The translations under genes and the position numbers were made by a program. The notes beneath the pieces were generated by a model. That model ran no database searches, was not told the DNA's origin, and saw only the letters and a program-made list of their open reading frames with translations. A DNA stretch of 64,000 nt from an uncultured Bacteroidota bacterium (GTDB lineage: Bacteria; Bacteroidota; Bacteroidia; Bacteroidales; F082): contig CAJVXP010000007.1 in assembly GCA_913009685.1 (NCBI GenBank), positions 1 to 64,000 of the forward strand. Direction: 5' to 3'. Positions 16,678-25,611 of the stretch are shown in pieces; the first letter of the stretch is position 1, and every line of letters begins with the position of its first letter.

Positions 16678-18699
16678 CTATTTCCTGTTTATGTTAAACA
16701 GACTTTTCCCTGTTTTGTAATTTTTCAATCCTTTATCCAGAAACTTCACAAAATGATCCACATTCAGGTCGTAAGCTTTGGGCTGTACCAGCACATCTCC
16801 TTTGCTGTCCATCAGCACATAAAACGGCTGTGCGTTTACCCCGAATTTGGTAATCTGAAAATCGGCATCTTTCTTGCCGAGGGTTTTTTTCATTCTGCCA
16901 TCGTAAGTAGAGCGAACCCATTCGTTTTCAGGAAGTTTGTACTTGTCATCTACATAAAGCGCCAGAATAATGTAGTCGTTGCGTAACCGTTTAAGCACTC
17001 GCGGGTCAGACCACACATTCGCTTCCATCTTACGGCAGTTCACACAAGCGTGACCGGTAAAATCGATGAAAATCGGTTTGTTTTGCTTTTTGGAGCAAGC
17101 CACTGCCTGTTTGTAATCGAAGTAGCCTTTCAGTCCGTGCGGCAAATCCAGAAATTCATGGTATTTGGGCGTTTCGCAAATTTCTTTGGGTTCGGTTGAC
17201 ATGCCGGAATTGCCATAAACCTGGAGATTGTCACGTACAATTTTATTCATATCGAAGTCCAGCGTGGTTTGTGGTGGCAAATATCCTGACAAGGCCTTCA
17301 ACGGAGCGCCAAACATGCCGGGAATCATGTAAACTACAAAACTGAAAGTGATTATGGCCAACAGTAACCGCGGAACCGATACAAAAGAGACATCCGAATC
17401 GTAAACAAACTTGAGTTTCCCGAGAAAGTACAGCCCCATGAGGAAGAAAATCACAATCCAAAGGGCAAGATAAACTTCACGGTCGAGAATATGCCAATGA
17501 TAGGCCTGGTCGGCAATACTTAGAAATTTCAAAGCTAACGCAAGCTCAAGGAAACCTAAGACGACTTTCACGGAGTTGAGCCAGCCACCCGATTTGGGCA
17601 GATTGGAGAGCCACGAAGGGAAGAAGGCAAACATAGTGAAAGGCAAGGCAAAAGCCAGCGAAAAGCCGAACATTCCTACAATGGGTTTGAGTATCTGACC
17701 CCCGGCCGATTCTACCAAAATGGTTCCAACAATAGGACCGGTACAGCTAAAAGAAACTAAAACCAGCGTTATGGCCATAAAAACAGGGCCAAGAAAACCG
17801 CCTTTATCCGCTCTTTGGTCCGTTTTGTTTACTGCCCAATGGGGCAAAGTGATTTCGAACATGCCAAAAAACGAAAACGCAAAAGCCATGAAAATAAGGA
17901 AAAATAAAATATTAGGCACCCAGTTTGTACTGAGCCAGTTGGCAATGTTGGGACCGGCTATTACCGCCAGCACTGAACCAATAAACGTATAAATCAGAAT
18001 AATACTGAAACCATACAAGAGTGCCTGCATCTTGCCTTTGGCTTTGTTTTCGCCCTCTTTCATGAAAAAACTCACCGTCATGGGAATCATGGGAAAGACA
18101 CAAGGCGTCAGAATACCAAGAAGGCCACCGAGAAAAGCCAGGATGAAGAAGCCCCACAGCCCTTTTTTGCGGCCACCAATGTCAATTCTGTCCTTTCCTG
18201 TAACCGCTTTTTCTGTACCGATAACTGCTGTTACGGCCGCAGGTTTCACCTTTCCCAAATCAAAAGAGAAATCCAAATCTTGTGGCGCCAGACACTGGGT
18301 GTCATTACAGCTCATATAATTGATATCTCCTTTAACGGTAGCGCCGGGAGTATTTAACTTAATATTTTGAACAAAGCGAACACTGTCGGAATAATACTTC
18401 AATACCATATTGAAATTCTTGTCGTATTCCTGAATGACATTGCCCAGCTCTCTCACTTTCCCCACAAGGGTATAACTGCTGTCTTTTTCAAATTTGAAAG
18501 TTGTAGCAGGAGGGGCCTGAGGAATATCCTGTGAATATAAATGCCAGGGATTGTCGATGGAAGCTTTGAAAATTAATTCGTATTCGGTAGCGGAAATTTT
18601 TTGAGAGGAATAAGACCATTTAACCGGCTGCAGAATTTGTGCTGACATGGAGGCTGCCAGCAAAAACAAGCCGATAAACAGGAAAGAGATGCGTTTCAT
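16678..18699 (-). CDS. dsbD: thiol:disulfide interchange protein DsbD
   Basis: Inner-membrane carrier of electrons from cytoplasmic thioredoxin to periplasmic proteins. 673 residues in three parts: signal peptide and periplasmic alpha domain with CNDTQC (C131/C136); a membrane domain with about eight helices and the redox pair in GILTPCVFPM and SFSCTGP; and a C-terminal thioredoxin-like domain with GHACVNCRKM. The start at 18699 (MKRISFLF) gives a clean signal peptide; the longer frame to 18762 overlaps the -7 box at 18736-18743. Confidence 0.94.
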   Translation of the reverse strand: MKRISFLFIGLFLLAASMSAQILQPVKWSYSSQKISATEYELIFKASIDNPWHLYSQDIPQAPPATTFKFEKDSSYTLVGKVRELGNVIQEYDKNFNMVLKYYSDSVRFVQNIKLNTPGATVKGDINYMSCNDTQCLAPQDLDFSFDLGKVKPAAVTAVIGTEKAVTGKDRIDIGGRKKGLWGFFILAFLGGLLGILTPCVFPMIPMTVSFFMKEGENKAKGKMQALLYGFSIILIYTFIGSVLAVIAGPNIANWLSTNWVPNILFFLIFMAFAFSFFGMFEITLPHWAVNKTDQRADKGGFLGPVFMAITLVLVSFSCTGPIVGTILVESAGGQILKPIVGMFGFSLAFALPFTMFAFFPSWLSNLPKSGGWLNSVKVVLGFLELALALKFLSIADQAYHWHILDREVYLALWIVIFFLMGLYFLGKLKFVYDSDVSFVSVPRLLLAIITFSFVVYMIPGMFGAPLKALSGYLPPQTTLDFDMNKIVRDNLQVYGNSGMSTEPKEICETPKYHEFLDLPHGLKGYFDYKQAVACSKKQNKPIFIDFTGHACVNCRKMEANVWSDPRVLKRLRNDYIILALYVDDKYKLPENEWVRSTYDGRMKKTLGKKDADFQITKFGVNAQPFYVLMDSKGDVLVQPKAYDLNVDHFVKFLDKGLKNYKTGKSLFNINRK

Positions 18700-18735
18700 A
18701 TTGACTAATTGAAATTTTTCAATGTAAATGGATAG

Positions 18736-18743
18736 CAAAAATA
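18736..18743 (-). promoter_or_regulatory. -7 box TATTTTTG of dsbD
   Basis: TATTTTTG on the minus strand, 36 nt before the chosen dsbD ATG. A truncated family-A repeat lies about 50 bp further upstream. Confidence 0.5.
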
Positions 18744-18793
18744 GAGTAATATTTTGTTTCATATGCTAACCAGGTAAAGTTTTAACATATGTT

Positions 18794-18846
18794 GACTTCT
18801 AATAATTCTTTTCCTTCAGAAAACAAATGAGATGAACAATGTCAAT
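18794..18846. repeat. family A element, truncated end
   Basis: About 53 bp that match one end of the family-A element (copies at 10920 and 28726): GACTTCTAATAATT followed by the subterminal ACAAATGAGATGAACAAT. The outermost AAGGGG and the other half are gone. It lies between tilS and the dsbD promoter, a relic of an older insertion. Confidence 0.8.
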
Positions 18847-18909
18847 CTACAAAAGGATACTACGCTGCTCTTTCAGGTTTGTAACCTGAAAGCCGAGGGG
18901 CTGAAAAGA

Positions 18910-20238
18910 TTATCGCCGAAAGGTAATTTTAAGAATTCGTTTTGTTTTCCCTGTTACACGAAAGCGGTTAGAGGAACGATGGCCCACCACCCAGATAATC
19001 TCTTCTCCCGAAAGCAACAGCCAAAGGTTCTCCCGTTCAAACCGATTGATTTTTTCATCCGAGAAGAAATCGCTCAGCAGTTTGCTGCCACGCATGCCAA
19101 AAGGGACGAAACGGTCTCCCGTTTGCCAGTGACGGAGCTTTAAGGGAAGCGTGATCTTGTCCGCATCAAAGTAGGCAATGGTTTTGTCTGATGCAAACGA
19201 AAAGCCCGGATGATGCGGAAATTGTTCAAAAATCAAGTGCAGCGGTTCTTTCACAGCTCCGGTCAGGTCGTTTATGAAAAATTCTTTTCCGGAAGCAGGC
19301 ACATTTTTTTTTATAATCAGTTTGTTGCTGTCGTTGAGAAGGGTGTAATTTTCCGCATGGAACATCTGGCCTGTTTGTGATGCTTCCAGCGTTTGGCAAA
19401 AGTCGTCGATGGTGCTGCGGTTGAAACCGAAATCTTCCAAAAGAAAAAAAAGCCAGGCCTCTTTGGGCTCCAAAGGCCGAATGGCTGATTTATCAATGCT
19501 GATTTCGTTATCTGTCCGGTGGAAAAGCTGGTTTTTCTTTTCTTCGAGCAGCTGGCGGAAAATGGCCTCCGTTGTTTTCAGTTTTTCCAGACTTTCGGCC
19601 AGCGCTTTTGTTCCGCCCGGGAATTCCGTTTCGTAAAAAGGGAGCAGGTGATGACGGATGCGGTTGCGGAGATAATCGTCTGAATCGTTTGAAGAGTCTT
19701 CGCGAAACGGCAGCTGATGTTCCTTTGCATAAGTCAGGATTTCTTCGCGGGAAGCAAACAGCAGTGGCCGGATAATATTTTCGCGTTTTGCCAGGATACC
19801 TTTTAGTCCATCTAGTCCCGAACCGCGCAACAATTTGATAAAAAAGGTCTCTGCGTCGTCGTCTTTGTTATGGCCGATAGCCAGTTTCTGAAATTGATGG
19901 GTTTCCAACAGCGCTGCGAACCAGTTGTAGCGCAACCGGCGGGCCGCCATTTCGATGCTGATTTTCTCTTTCTCAGCGTACGCCCGTGTGTCGCAGCTTT
20001 TTACAAAAATTGGAATTCCGTATCGCTCTGTCAGCTTTCTGACAAAGCGCTCATCACCATCTGATTCTTCGGCCCTCAGCTGAAAATTACAGTGTGCCAC
20101 AGCAAGCCGGTAGCCGGAATGATGCAGTAAATGAAGCATAACTACAGAGTCCACGCCTCCGCTGACTGCCACAAGGATTCTTTCCTGCTTTTGGCAAAGC
20201 TCATGTCGCTCAATATGCTCCCGGAAAGCTTCAATCAT
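18910..20238 (-). CDS. tilS: tRNA(Ile)-lysidine synthase TilS
   Basis: Modifies C34 of the CAU-anticodon tRNA-Ile to lysidine so that it reads AUA. 442 residues: the N-type ATP pyrophosphatase P-loop SGGVDS at 26-31, AHCNFQLR, GHNKDDDAETFFIKLLRGSGLDGLKGI in the catalytic domain, and a C-terminal TilS domain (RHWQTGDRFVPFGMRG, KLLSDFF). The minus-strand box TACCTTTG ends 4 nt before the ATG, suggesting a leaderless transcript. Confidence 0.94.
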   Translation of the reverse strand: MIEAFREHIERHELCQKQERILVAVSGGVDSVVMLHLLHHSGYRLAVAHCNFQLRAEESDGDERFVRKLTERYGIPIFVKSCDTRAYAEKEKISIEMAARRLRYNWFAALLETHQFQKLAIGHNKDDDAETFFIKLLRGSGLDGLKGILAKRENIIRPLLFASREEILTYAKEHQLPFREDSSNDSDDYLRNRIRHHLLPFYETEFPGGTKALAESLEKLKTTEAIFRQLLEEKKNQLFHRTDNEISIDKSAIRPLEPKEAWLFFLLEDFGFNRSTIDDFCQTLEASQTGQMFHAENYTLLNDSNKLIIKKNVPASGKEFFINDLTGAVKEPLHLIFEQFPHHPGFSFASDKTIAYFDADKITLPLKLRHWQTGDRFVPFGMRGSKLLSDFFSDEKINRFERENLWLLLSGEEIIWVVGHRSSNRFRVTGKTKRILKITFRR

Positions 20239-20242
20239 AGTG

Positions 20243-20250
20243 CAAAGGTA
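20243..20250 (-). promoter_or_regulatory. -7 box TACCTTTG of tilS
   Basis: TACCTTTG-CACT-ATG on the minus strand. The 4-nt gap to the start codon implies that transcription begins at or beside the ATG. Confidence 0.5.
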
Positions 20251-20311
20251 TGAAAAGCCACGGGTTTACAGCCTGTTTACGACTCTGCTTTGTTTGCAGG
20301 AAAAGCGCGTC

Positions 20312-21715
20312 TTATTTTTCAAAGCGTTTGAAAATCTTTTCCTTTGCGGCTTCGTCAAGCAACCTGACCATATTGGTGCTTCCCTTCACGCCGACATGCG
20401 AGCCCATAGTAACAATATACTGCCCTTCTTTATTGGCTTTTTGCAAAAACTGAAAAAAGATATGGCTTTCGCTAATGTCGCGTTTGATGGTAAAAATCTT
20501 TTCCACACCCCAGACAAGTGCCATACGGTGGCTGACTTTTTCGTCGAAGGTAACAGCATACAGCGGTTTGTGAGGTCTGAATTTGGCAATCTGCCGGACG
20601 GTATATCCGGAGGTGGTGAAAGGAACAATGGCTTTACATGGTACGTTTCCGGATATTTCCGCAGCAGCATGGGCAAAGCCTTCTGTTTTGTCAGGCTTAA
20701 TCTTTTTTATTTTCGGCAAATAATGTTGTGTATCTGACAATGTTTTAACCATTACTTCCACTGCTTCCACGGGGAAAGAGCCCACGGCAGTTTCGTCTGA
20801 AAGCATAACGGCATCGCTACCATCGTAAACGGCGTTGGCAATGTCGGATATTTCGGCACGCGTCGGAGACGAGGCGTGCAGCATCGAAGTCAGCATCTGT
20901 GTTGCCGTAATGACAGGTAAAGCATGTTCGTTAGCTTTTTTAATCATCGTTTTTTGAAGTCCGGGAACAGAAAAAATACCGGCTTCCACACCCAAATCAC
21001 CACGTGCAACCATCAGACCATCGGCAACATCCAGAATTTCATCTAAGTTTTTCATGGCTGATTTCCGTTCAATCTTGGCAACAACCCACGCATCGGAATG
21101 GTTCTCGGTGAGAATTTTTCTGGCTTCGAGAATATCCTTTGCAGTCTCCACAAAAGAAACGGCTACAATATCAATACCGATTTCAGCAGCAAATTTCAAA
21201 TCTGCTTTGTCTTTTTCGGTTAACGCCGACATTTTTATGCCCGCCCTGGGAATATTAACACCTTTTCCTTCCCGCAATTGCCCGTGGGACAGCGCTTGAA
21301 GTACCAGCGTGTCACCTGTTTTTTCCTCTACTTTCGATTTTACGATTCCATCGGCAAAAAAGACCTCATCTCCTACTTCAAGCTGATCGATAATATGTGG
21401 ATAAGTGATGGAAAATGCTTCTCCTACCGCCTTTTTCGACATGATAATCTTATCCCCTTTGTTTATCTCACGGCTCTCTTTCATCCCTTTGATACGGATT
21501 TTCGGACCGCAGATATCCTGCATTATTGCTACTTCTCTTCCCTGTTTTGCCGCACATTGCCTGATGCGGAGAAAACTTTCCAAATGGCTTTCGTGAGTGC
21601 CATAAGAGAAGTTTAGCCGGAAAACGTCTACTCCGGCTTTTACCAGCTGGCAAATGCTTTCCAGACTATTGCTCGCAGGGCCAAGCGTAGCGACAATTTT
21701 TACTTTTCGTCCCAT
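20312..21715 (-). CDS. pyk: pyruvate kinase, probably the K+-independent (Lys117) type
   Basis: Last step of glycolysis: PEP plus ADP gives pyruvate and ATP. 467 residues: KIVATLGPAS, RLNFSYG (35-39; His is usual where Y38 stands), MARGDLGVE, the substrate/metal segment ATQMLTSM...PTRAE, and a C-terminal domain. The stretch that normally reads LDTKGPEIRT is MQDICGPKIRI (65-75). The Glu at muscle-enzyme position 117 is Lys (K72), and the following residue 120 is Ile. In studied enzymes Lys117 goes with activity that does not need K+. No allosteric domain is added. Confidence 0.95.
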   Translation of the reverse strand: MGRKVKIVATLGPASNSLESICQLVKAGVDVFRLNFSYGTHESHLESFLRIRQCAAKQGREVAIMQDICGPKIRIKGMKESREINKGDKIIMSKKAVGEAFSITYPHIIDQLEVGDEVFFADGIVKSKVEEKTGDTLVLQALSHGQLREGKGVNIPRAGIKMSALTEKDKADLKFAAEIGIDIVAVSFVETAKDILEARKILTENHSDAWVVAKIERKSAMKNLDEILDVADGLMVARGDLGVEAGIFSVPGLQKTMIKKANEHALPVITATQMLTSMLHASSPTRAEISDIANAVYDGSDAVMLSDETAVGSFPVEAVEVMVKTLSDTQHYLPKIKKIKPDKTEGFAHAAAEISGNVPCKAIVPFTTSGYTVRQIAKFRPHKPLYAVTFDEKVSHRMALVWGVEKIFTIKRDISESHIFFQFLQKANKEGQYIVTMGSHVGVKGSTNMVRLLDEAAKEKIFKRFEK

Positions 21716-21784
21716 AGTTTATTTTTTTTGCAAAATAAATCATTAATTTCACGCAAAATACTTTATTTTTATTTTGAAGTCATT

Positions 21785-22552
21785 ATGTTGATAACCGAGA
21801 ATAATTTACAGGAAATCAGTAAAATAGGCCGCGTAAACAGCGTGGTTTCACTGGTCCCCTCCCTCACGGAAACGATTGCATCACTCGGAGCAAAAAGCAC
21901 TTTAGCAGGGATAACCCGCTTTTGTAAATATCCTGAAGACATTCGAAAGGAAGTTGCAATAGTGGGAGGGACCAAAGATTTCGATAACGAAAAGATTATC
22001 AACCTGCTACCGGATGTGGTGGTTGCCGTCAAAGAAGAAAATAAGGAAACGCGTATTTTGCGCCTTGCCGAATATTTGCCGGTTGTTTTGTTTGATATTG
22101 TGCACGTAGAAGATGCTTTTGGCATGATAATTATGCTGGGAAGGTTGTTGTATAAGGAGAAAGAAGCCCGGCGGTTGGCTGAGAAAATTAAAAAAGTGTT
22201 CGCTCAACTGCCGGAAGTTTTACCCAAAAGAAAATGTCTTTATCTCATTTGGAAGAAGCCGTGGATGGCGGCAGGAAAAGAGACTTTTATTAACGAAATG
22301 CTAAACAAATGCGGTTTTAAAAATATGGTGAGAGGCCGTTATCCGGAAATTACGAAAGAGAATTTCGAGCAGGCAGAATTTATTTTACTTTCTTCGGAAC
22401 CTTATCCGTTCAGAGAGAAACACCGGCAGGAATTACAACAACAATTTCCAGGCAAAAAAGTGTTGCTCGTGGATGGCGAGATGTTCAGCTGGTACGGCAG
22501 CCGTATGCTGAGCGCGGGAGAATATTTCGAAAAGTTACGTCATTGTTTGTAA
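21785..22552 (+). CDS. helical-backbone metal-receptor (BtuF/FecB-like) protein without signal peptide
   Basis: 255 residues with the fold of ABC-transporter binding proteins for cobalamin or siderophore: RVNSVVSLVPSLTETIASLGA at the N-terminus, GITRFCKYP, VGGTKDFDNEKIINLLPDVVVA, and a C-terminal lobe around WKKPWMAAGKETFINEMLNKCGF. Unlike transported binding proteins it has no signal peptide from the ATG at 21785; the upstream frame to 21728 adds no good one. No permease or ATPase gene is adjacent. A cytoplasmic metal-cofactor role is possible but unproven. Divergent from pyk. Confidence 0.8.
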   Translation: MLITENNLQEISKIGRVNSVVSLVPSLTETIASLGAKSTLAGITRFCKYPEDIRKEVAIVGGTKDFDNEKIINLLPDVVVAVKEENKETRILRLAEYLPVVLFDIVHVEDAFGMIIMLGRLLYKEKEARRLAEKIKKVFAQLPEVLPKRKCLYLIWKKPWMAAGKETFINEMLNKCGFKNMVRGRYPEITKENFEQAEFILLSSEPYPFREKHRQELQQQFPGKKVLLVDGEMFSWYGSRMLSAGEYFEKLRHCL

Positions 22553-22662
22553 CGGAATGAGTGTGGCCGATAACAACTGCGGTAAATAAAACCGCTTGCA
22601 AACAAATATCATCCTCATTGAAAGAAAAGAAAAAATAAATTATAAACAAACCAAACATAACC

Positions 22663-25239
22663 ATGACCAGAAGATTCATCAGCATTGCAGGCTTGCTTTT
22701 TTTTATCGTTATTATACCGACATCCTGTCGGGAAGTTGCCCCTTATCAAGTGGAAAAGGGTGTATCCAAAAGCCTGAACGATTACCGCAAACAAATCATC
22801 AGTGCAATCAGCTATCAGCTCTCTTTTAATATACCGGCTGAAAAATCAGCGCCCGTTACCGGGGAAGAAACCTTGTCTTTCTATCTGTCGGAAAACAAAA
22901 AACCGTTGGTTATTGATTTTAAAGAAACGGCAGATAAAATAAAAGCAATGGCTGTCAATGGGAAAGAGGTAAAATACCGTTTTGAAAACGGTCATATCAT
23001 CATCCCCGAAAAATATTTGGAGAGAGGAAAAAATGACATTACTCTCGATTTCATTGCGGGAAACCTTTCCCTGAACCGAAATGATGATTACCTCTATACG
23101 CTGTTTGTTCCCGACAGGGCATCTACTGCCTTTCCCTGTTTTGACCAGCCCGACCTGAAAGCCGTTTACCTGCTGACGCTGGATGTGCCTGCCGGGTGGA
23201 CAGCTGTGGCAAACGGGGCGCTGAAAACCATCAAAGAACAAAATGACCGGGCTGTTTATTCCTTTTCGGAAACCAAACCCCTCAGCACTTATCTTTTTGC
23301 TTTTGTGGCCGGAAAGTTCAAATATTCAACCCGGGAAAAAAACGGAAGAGAAATCACCTTTTATTACCGGGAAACCGATCAAAAAAAGATCAAAAAAAAC
23401 ATTGACCGGATTTTTTATTTACAGTTTGATGCCCTGTCGTGGATGGAAAATTATACCGGCATTAAATATTCTTTCAATAAATTTGCCTTTGTGGCCATAC
23501 CATCTTTTCAGTACAGCGGTATGGAGCATCCGGGGGTGGTACTTTACCGTGCCGGGAAACTTTTTCTCGATGCCACGGCCACACAGAATCAGATGCTCGA
23601 CCGGGCCAGCCTCATCTCGCACGAAACGGCTCATCAGTGGTTTGGCGATCTGGTAACCATGGATTGGTTTGACGATGTGTGGCTCAAAGAAGTATTTGCT
23701 AACTTTATGGCCGCCAAAATTGTAAACCCTGCCTTTCCGCAAATTGACCATCGACAGGTCTTTTTGATTGATCATTACCCAAAAGCCTATGCCGTTGACC
23801 GGACAGCCGGTGCCAACGCCATCAGGCAAAAGCTGGATAATCTGAAACAGGCCGGTTCTCTGTATGGGGCAATCATTTACAATAAAGCACCGATCGTGAT
23901 GTTGCAACTTGAAACCTTGCTGGGCCCCGATAAGTTGCAAAAAGGCCTGCGCCAATATCTTCATACTTATGCTTATAGCAATGCTGACTGGGACGACCTG
24001 ATCGGCATACTTGACCCGATGACGGGTAAAGACCTGAAGAGCTGGAGTAACATTTGGGTAAAACAACCGGGGATGCCCTTTTACAAATACAGTGTTAAAA
24101 ACGACAGTATGTTCATTGTCCAGACGGATCCAAATAAACAGGGAAGGTTGTGGCCACAGGCCATGAACATCACAATGTTTTATGGGGATTCCGGTAAGGT
24201 TTTCCCTGTCTTCGCCGACAGCAAACAAATCAAATTGCCGTTGCCGGCAGGTTCCCCCGACATGATCTTGCTGAATGGCAGCGGACAGGCTTACGGCTAT
24301 TTTCAATTCACCGGAGCTGACCTGAATTTCCTGGGTTCCAAAAAAATCTTTTCACTCACTGCCCGGCAACGGGCCATCGCTTATATTTCAGTTTGGGAAA
24401 ATTTTCAGAACAGACAGATCAATCCGCAAAAAACAGCTGCTGACATCGAACTATATCTTTCGAATGAAAGGAATGAACAAAATATTAACCTGCTCTTAAA
24501 ATATTATCGAACTCTTTTCTGGAGATTTTCAGGCAATGTTCAGCGGGAAACCATTTCCAAACGAGTGGAAAAGTTTCTTTGGGAAAAGATGAAAAATACC
24601 CAAAGCAGGTCTCTGAAGTCGGCTTATTACAAAACATTTATGAAAACGGCATACAACTCCGAGACAACAGCGTTGTTGCTTAAACTGTGGAATGGCACAT
24701 TAAAAGTGAAAGGGCTGGACCTGTCTGAGGACGACATGACCACACTGGCTTATGAACTGGCCGTACGGCGGGGGATGAAAGGAAACAGTTTTATTCCCGA
24801 TTCAATTCTCGACATGCAACTTGCCCGGTTATCCAATCCTGACAAACGAAAGAAGATGGAATTTATCATCCCGGCACTGAGCACCGACGACAGCATCAGG
24901 GATGCCTTTTTTGAAAGTTTGAAAAATCCCGCCAACCGTGAACACGAACCATGGGTGTTAACAGCTTTAACTTATTTGAATCATCCGCTTCGGGCCGTTT
25001 ATTCCCAAAAGTATATTCTTCCTTCGCTGAACATGCTTGAAGAAATACAGGCAACCGGGGATATTTTCTTCCCGAAAGGCTGGCTGGACGCCACTTTAAG
25101 CGGGCATAATTCCATTCAGGCTGCCGGTTATGTTACATTGTTCCTGAACAACCACCCAAAACTGGACCCTATGCTGAAGCAGAAAGTCCTCCAGTCGGCT
25201 GACCCGGTTTTCAGGGCCGCAGGAATGATAAAAAATTAA
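22663..25239 (+). CDS. M1-family metallopeptidase lipoprotein
   Basis: 858 residues. An N-terminal lipobox (IIPTSC) predicts membrane anchoring on the periplasmic or outer face. The zinc site is HETAHQWF (H320, E321, H324) followed by E343 in VWLKEVFA, the HExxH-x18-E of M1 aminopeptidases, and YSGMEHPG is the GxMEN-type exopeptidase motif. The N-terminal beta domain covers about 45-230 and a helical C-terminal domain ends the chain. Likely removes N-terminal residues from peptides taken from outside. One base after the stop begins a MITE-like element. Confidence 0.92.
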   Translation: MTRRFISIAGLLFFIVIIPTSCREVAPYQVEKGVSKSLNDYRKQIISAISYQLSFNIPAEKSAPVTGEETLSFYLSENKKPLVIDFKETADKIKAMAVNGKEVKYRFENGHIIIPEKYLERGKNDITLDFIAGNLSLNRNDDYLYTLFVPDRASTAFPCFDQPDLKAVYLLTLDVPAGWTAVANGALKTIKEQNDRAVYSFSETKPLSTYLFAFVAGKFKYSTREKNGREITFYYRETDQKKIKKNIDRIFYLQFDALSWMENYTGIKYSFNKFAFVAIPSFQYSGMEHPGVVLYRAGKLFLDATATQNQMLDRASLISHETAHQWFGDLVTMDWFDDVWLKEVFANFMAAKIVNPAFPQIDHRQVFLIDHYPKAYAVDRTAGANAIRQKLDNLKQAGSLYGAIIYNKAPIVMLQLETLLGPDKLQKGLRQYLHTYAYSNADWDDLIGILDPMTGKDLKSWSNIWVKQPGMPFYKYSVKNDSMFIVQTDPNKQGRLWPQAMNITMFYGDSGKVFPVFADSKQIKLPLPAGSPDMILLNGSGQAYGYFQFTGADLNFLGSKKIFSLTARQRAIAYISVWENFQNRQINPQKTAADIELYLSNERNEQNINLLLKYYRTLFWRFSGNVQRETISKRVEKFLWEKMKNTQSRSLKSAYYKTFMKTAYNSETTALLLKLWNGTLKVKGLDLSEDDMTTLAYELAVRRGMKGNSFIPDSILDMQLARLSNPDKRKKMEFIIPALSTDDSIRDAFFESLKNPANREHEPWVLTALTYLNHPLRAVYSQKYILPSLNMLEEIQATGDIFFPKGWLDATLSGHNSIQAAGYVTLFLNNHPKLDPMLKQKVLQSADPVFRAAGMIKN

Positions 25240-25240
25240 A

Positions 25241-25467
25241 TAGGGTCTGCTGAAAAAGTCCGTAGTGCATCAGATACAAGGCCGCAAGGCGAAGCTGTAT
25301 ACTAATACTGCGAGCCATAGCAACGAAGTAGATGATGTGCTACGGGCTACTAAACAAAAAATGCAGGGAAATTAACGCCTTTCAGTCAAAAACTTTGCAT
25401 TTGAAGTTGCTGAGTTTAATATATCTTATTGATTATTATCTAATAGAGTGTTTTTCAGCAGACCCTA
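25241..25467. mobile_element. MITE-like element, family B
   Basis: 227 bp with perfect 17-bp inverted ends, TAGGGTCTGCTGAAAAA at 25241-25257 and its complement at 25451-25467. The outer TA on each side could be a TA target duplication, as in IS630/Tc1-type insertion. Inside, a region near 25259-25276 is imperfectly complementary to one near 25330-25350 (about 14 of 18). It has no coding capacity, starts right after the M1 peptidase stop and is unrelated to family A. Confidence 0.85.
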
Positions 25468-25560
25468 AATGACCATTGCCAAGGCTCAAGTCGGCCACGT
25501 GTAAAACCGGTACACAAGTCCTGAGCTGTTTTGGGGTTGTTTAGTCTCAGCCCAAAACCA

Positions 25561-25588
25561 AAAAAAGCTGCCCGAAAGCAGCTTTTTT
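25561..25588 (-). terminator. terminator after korB
   Basis: AAAAAAGCTGC (25561-25571) and GCAGCTTTTTT (25578-25588) form a perfect 11-bp stem with loop CCGAAA. It can serve the minus-strand korAB transcript and any plus-strand reading from the M1 gene. Confidence 0.85.
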
Positions 25589-25611
25589 CTTTTACGAACG
25601 GGTAAAGCCCG

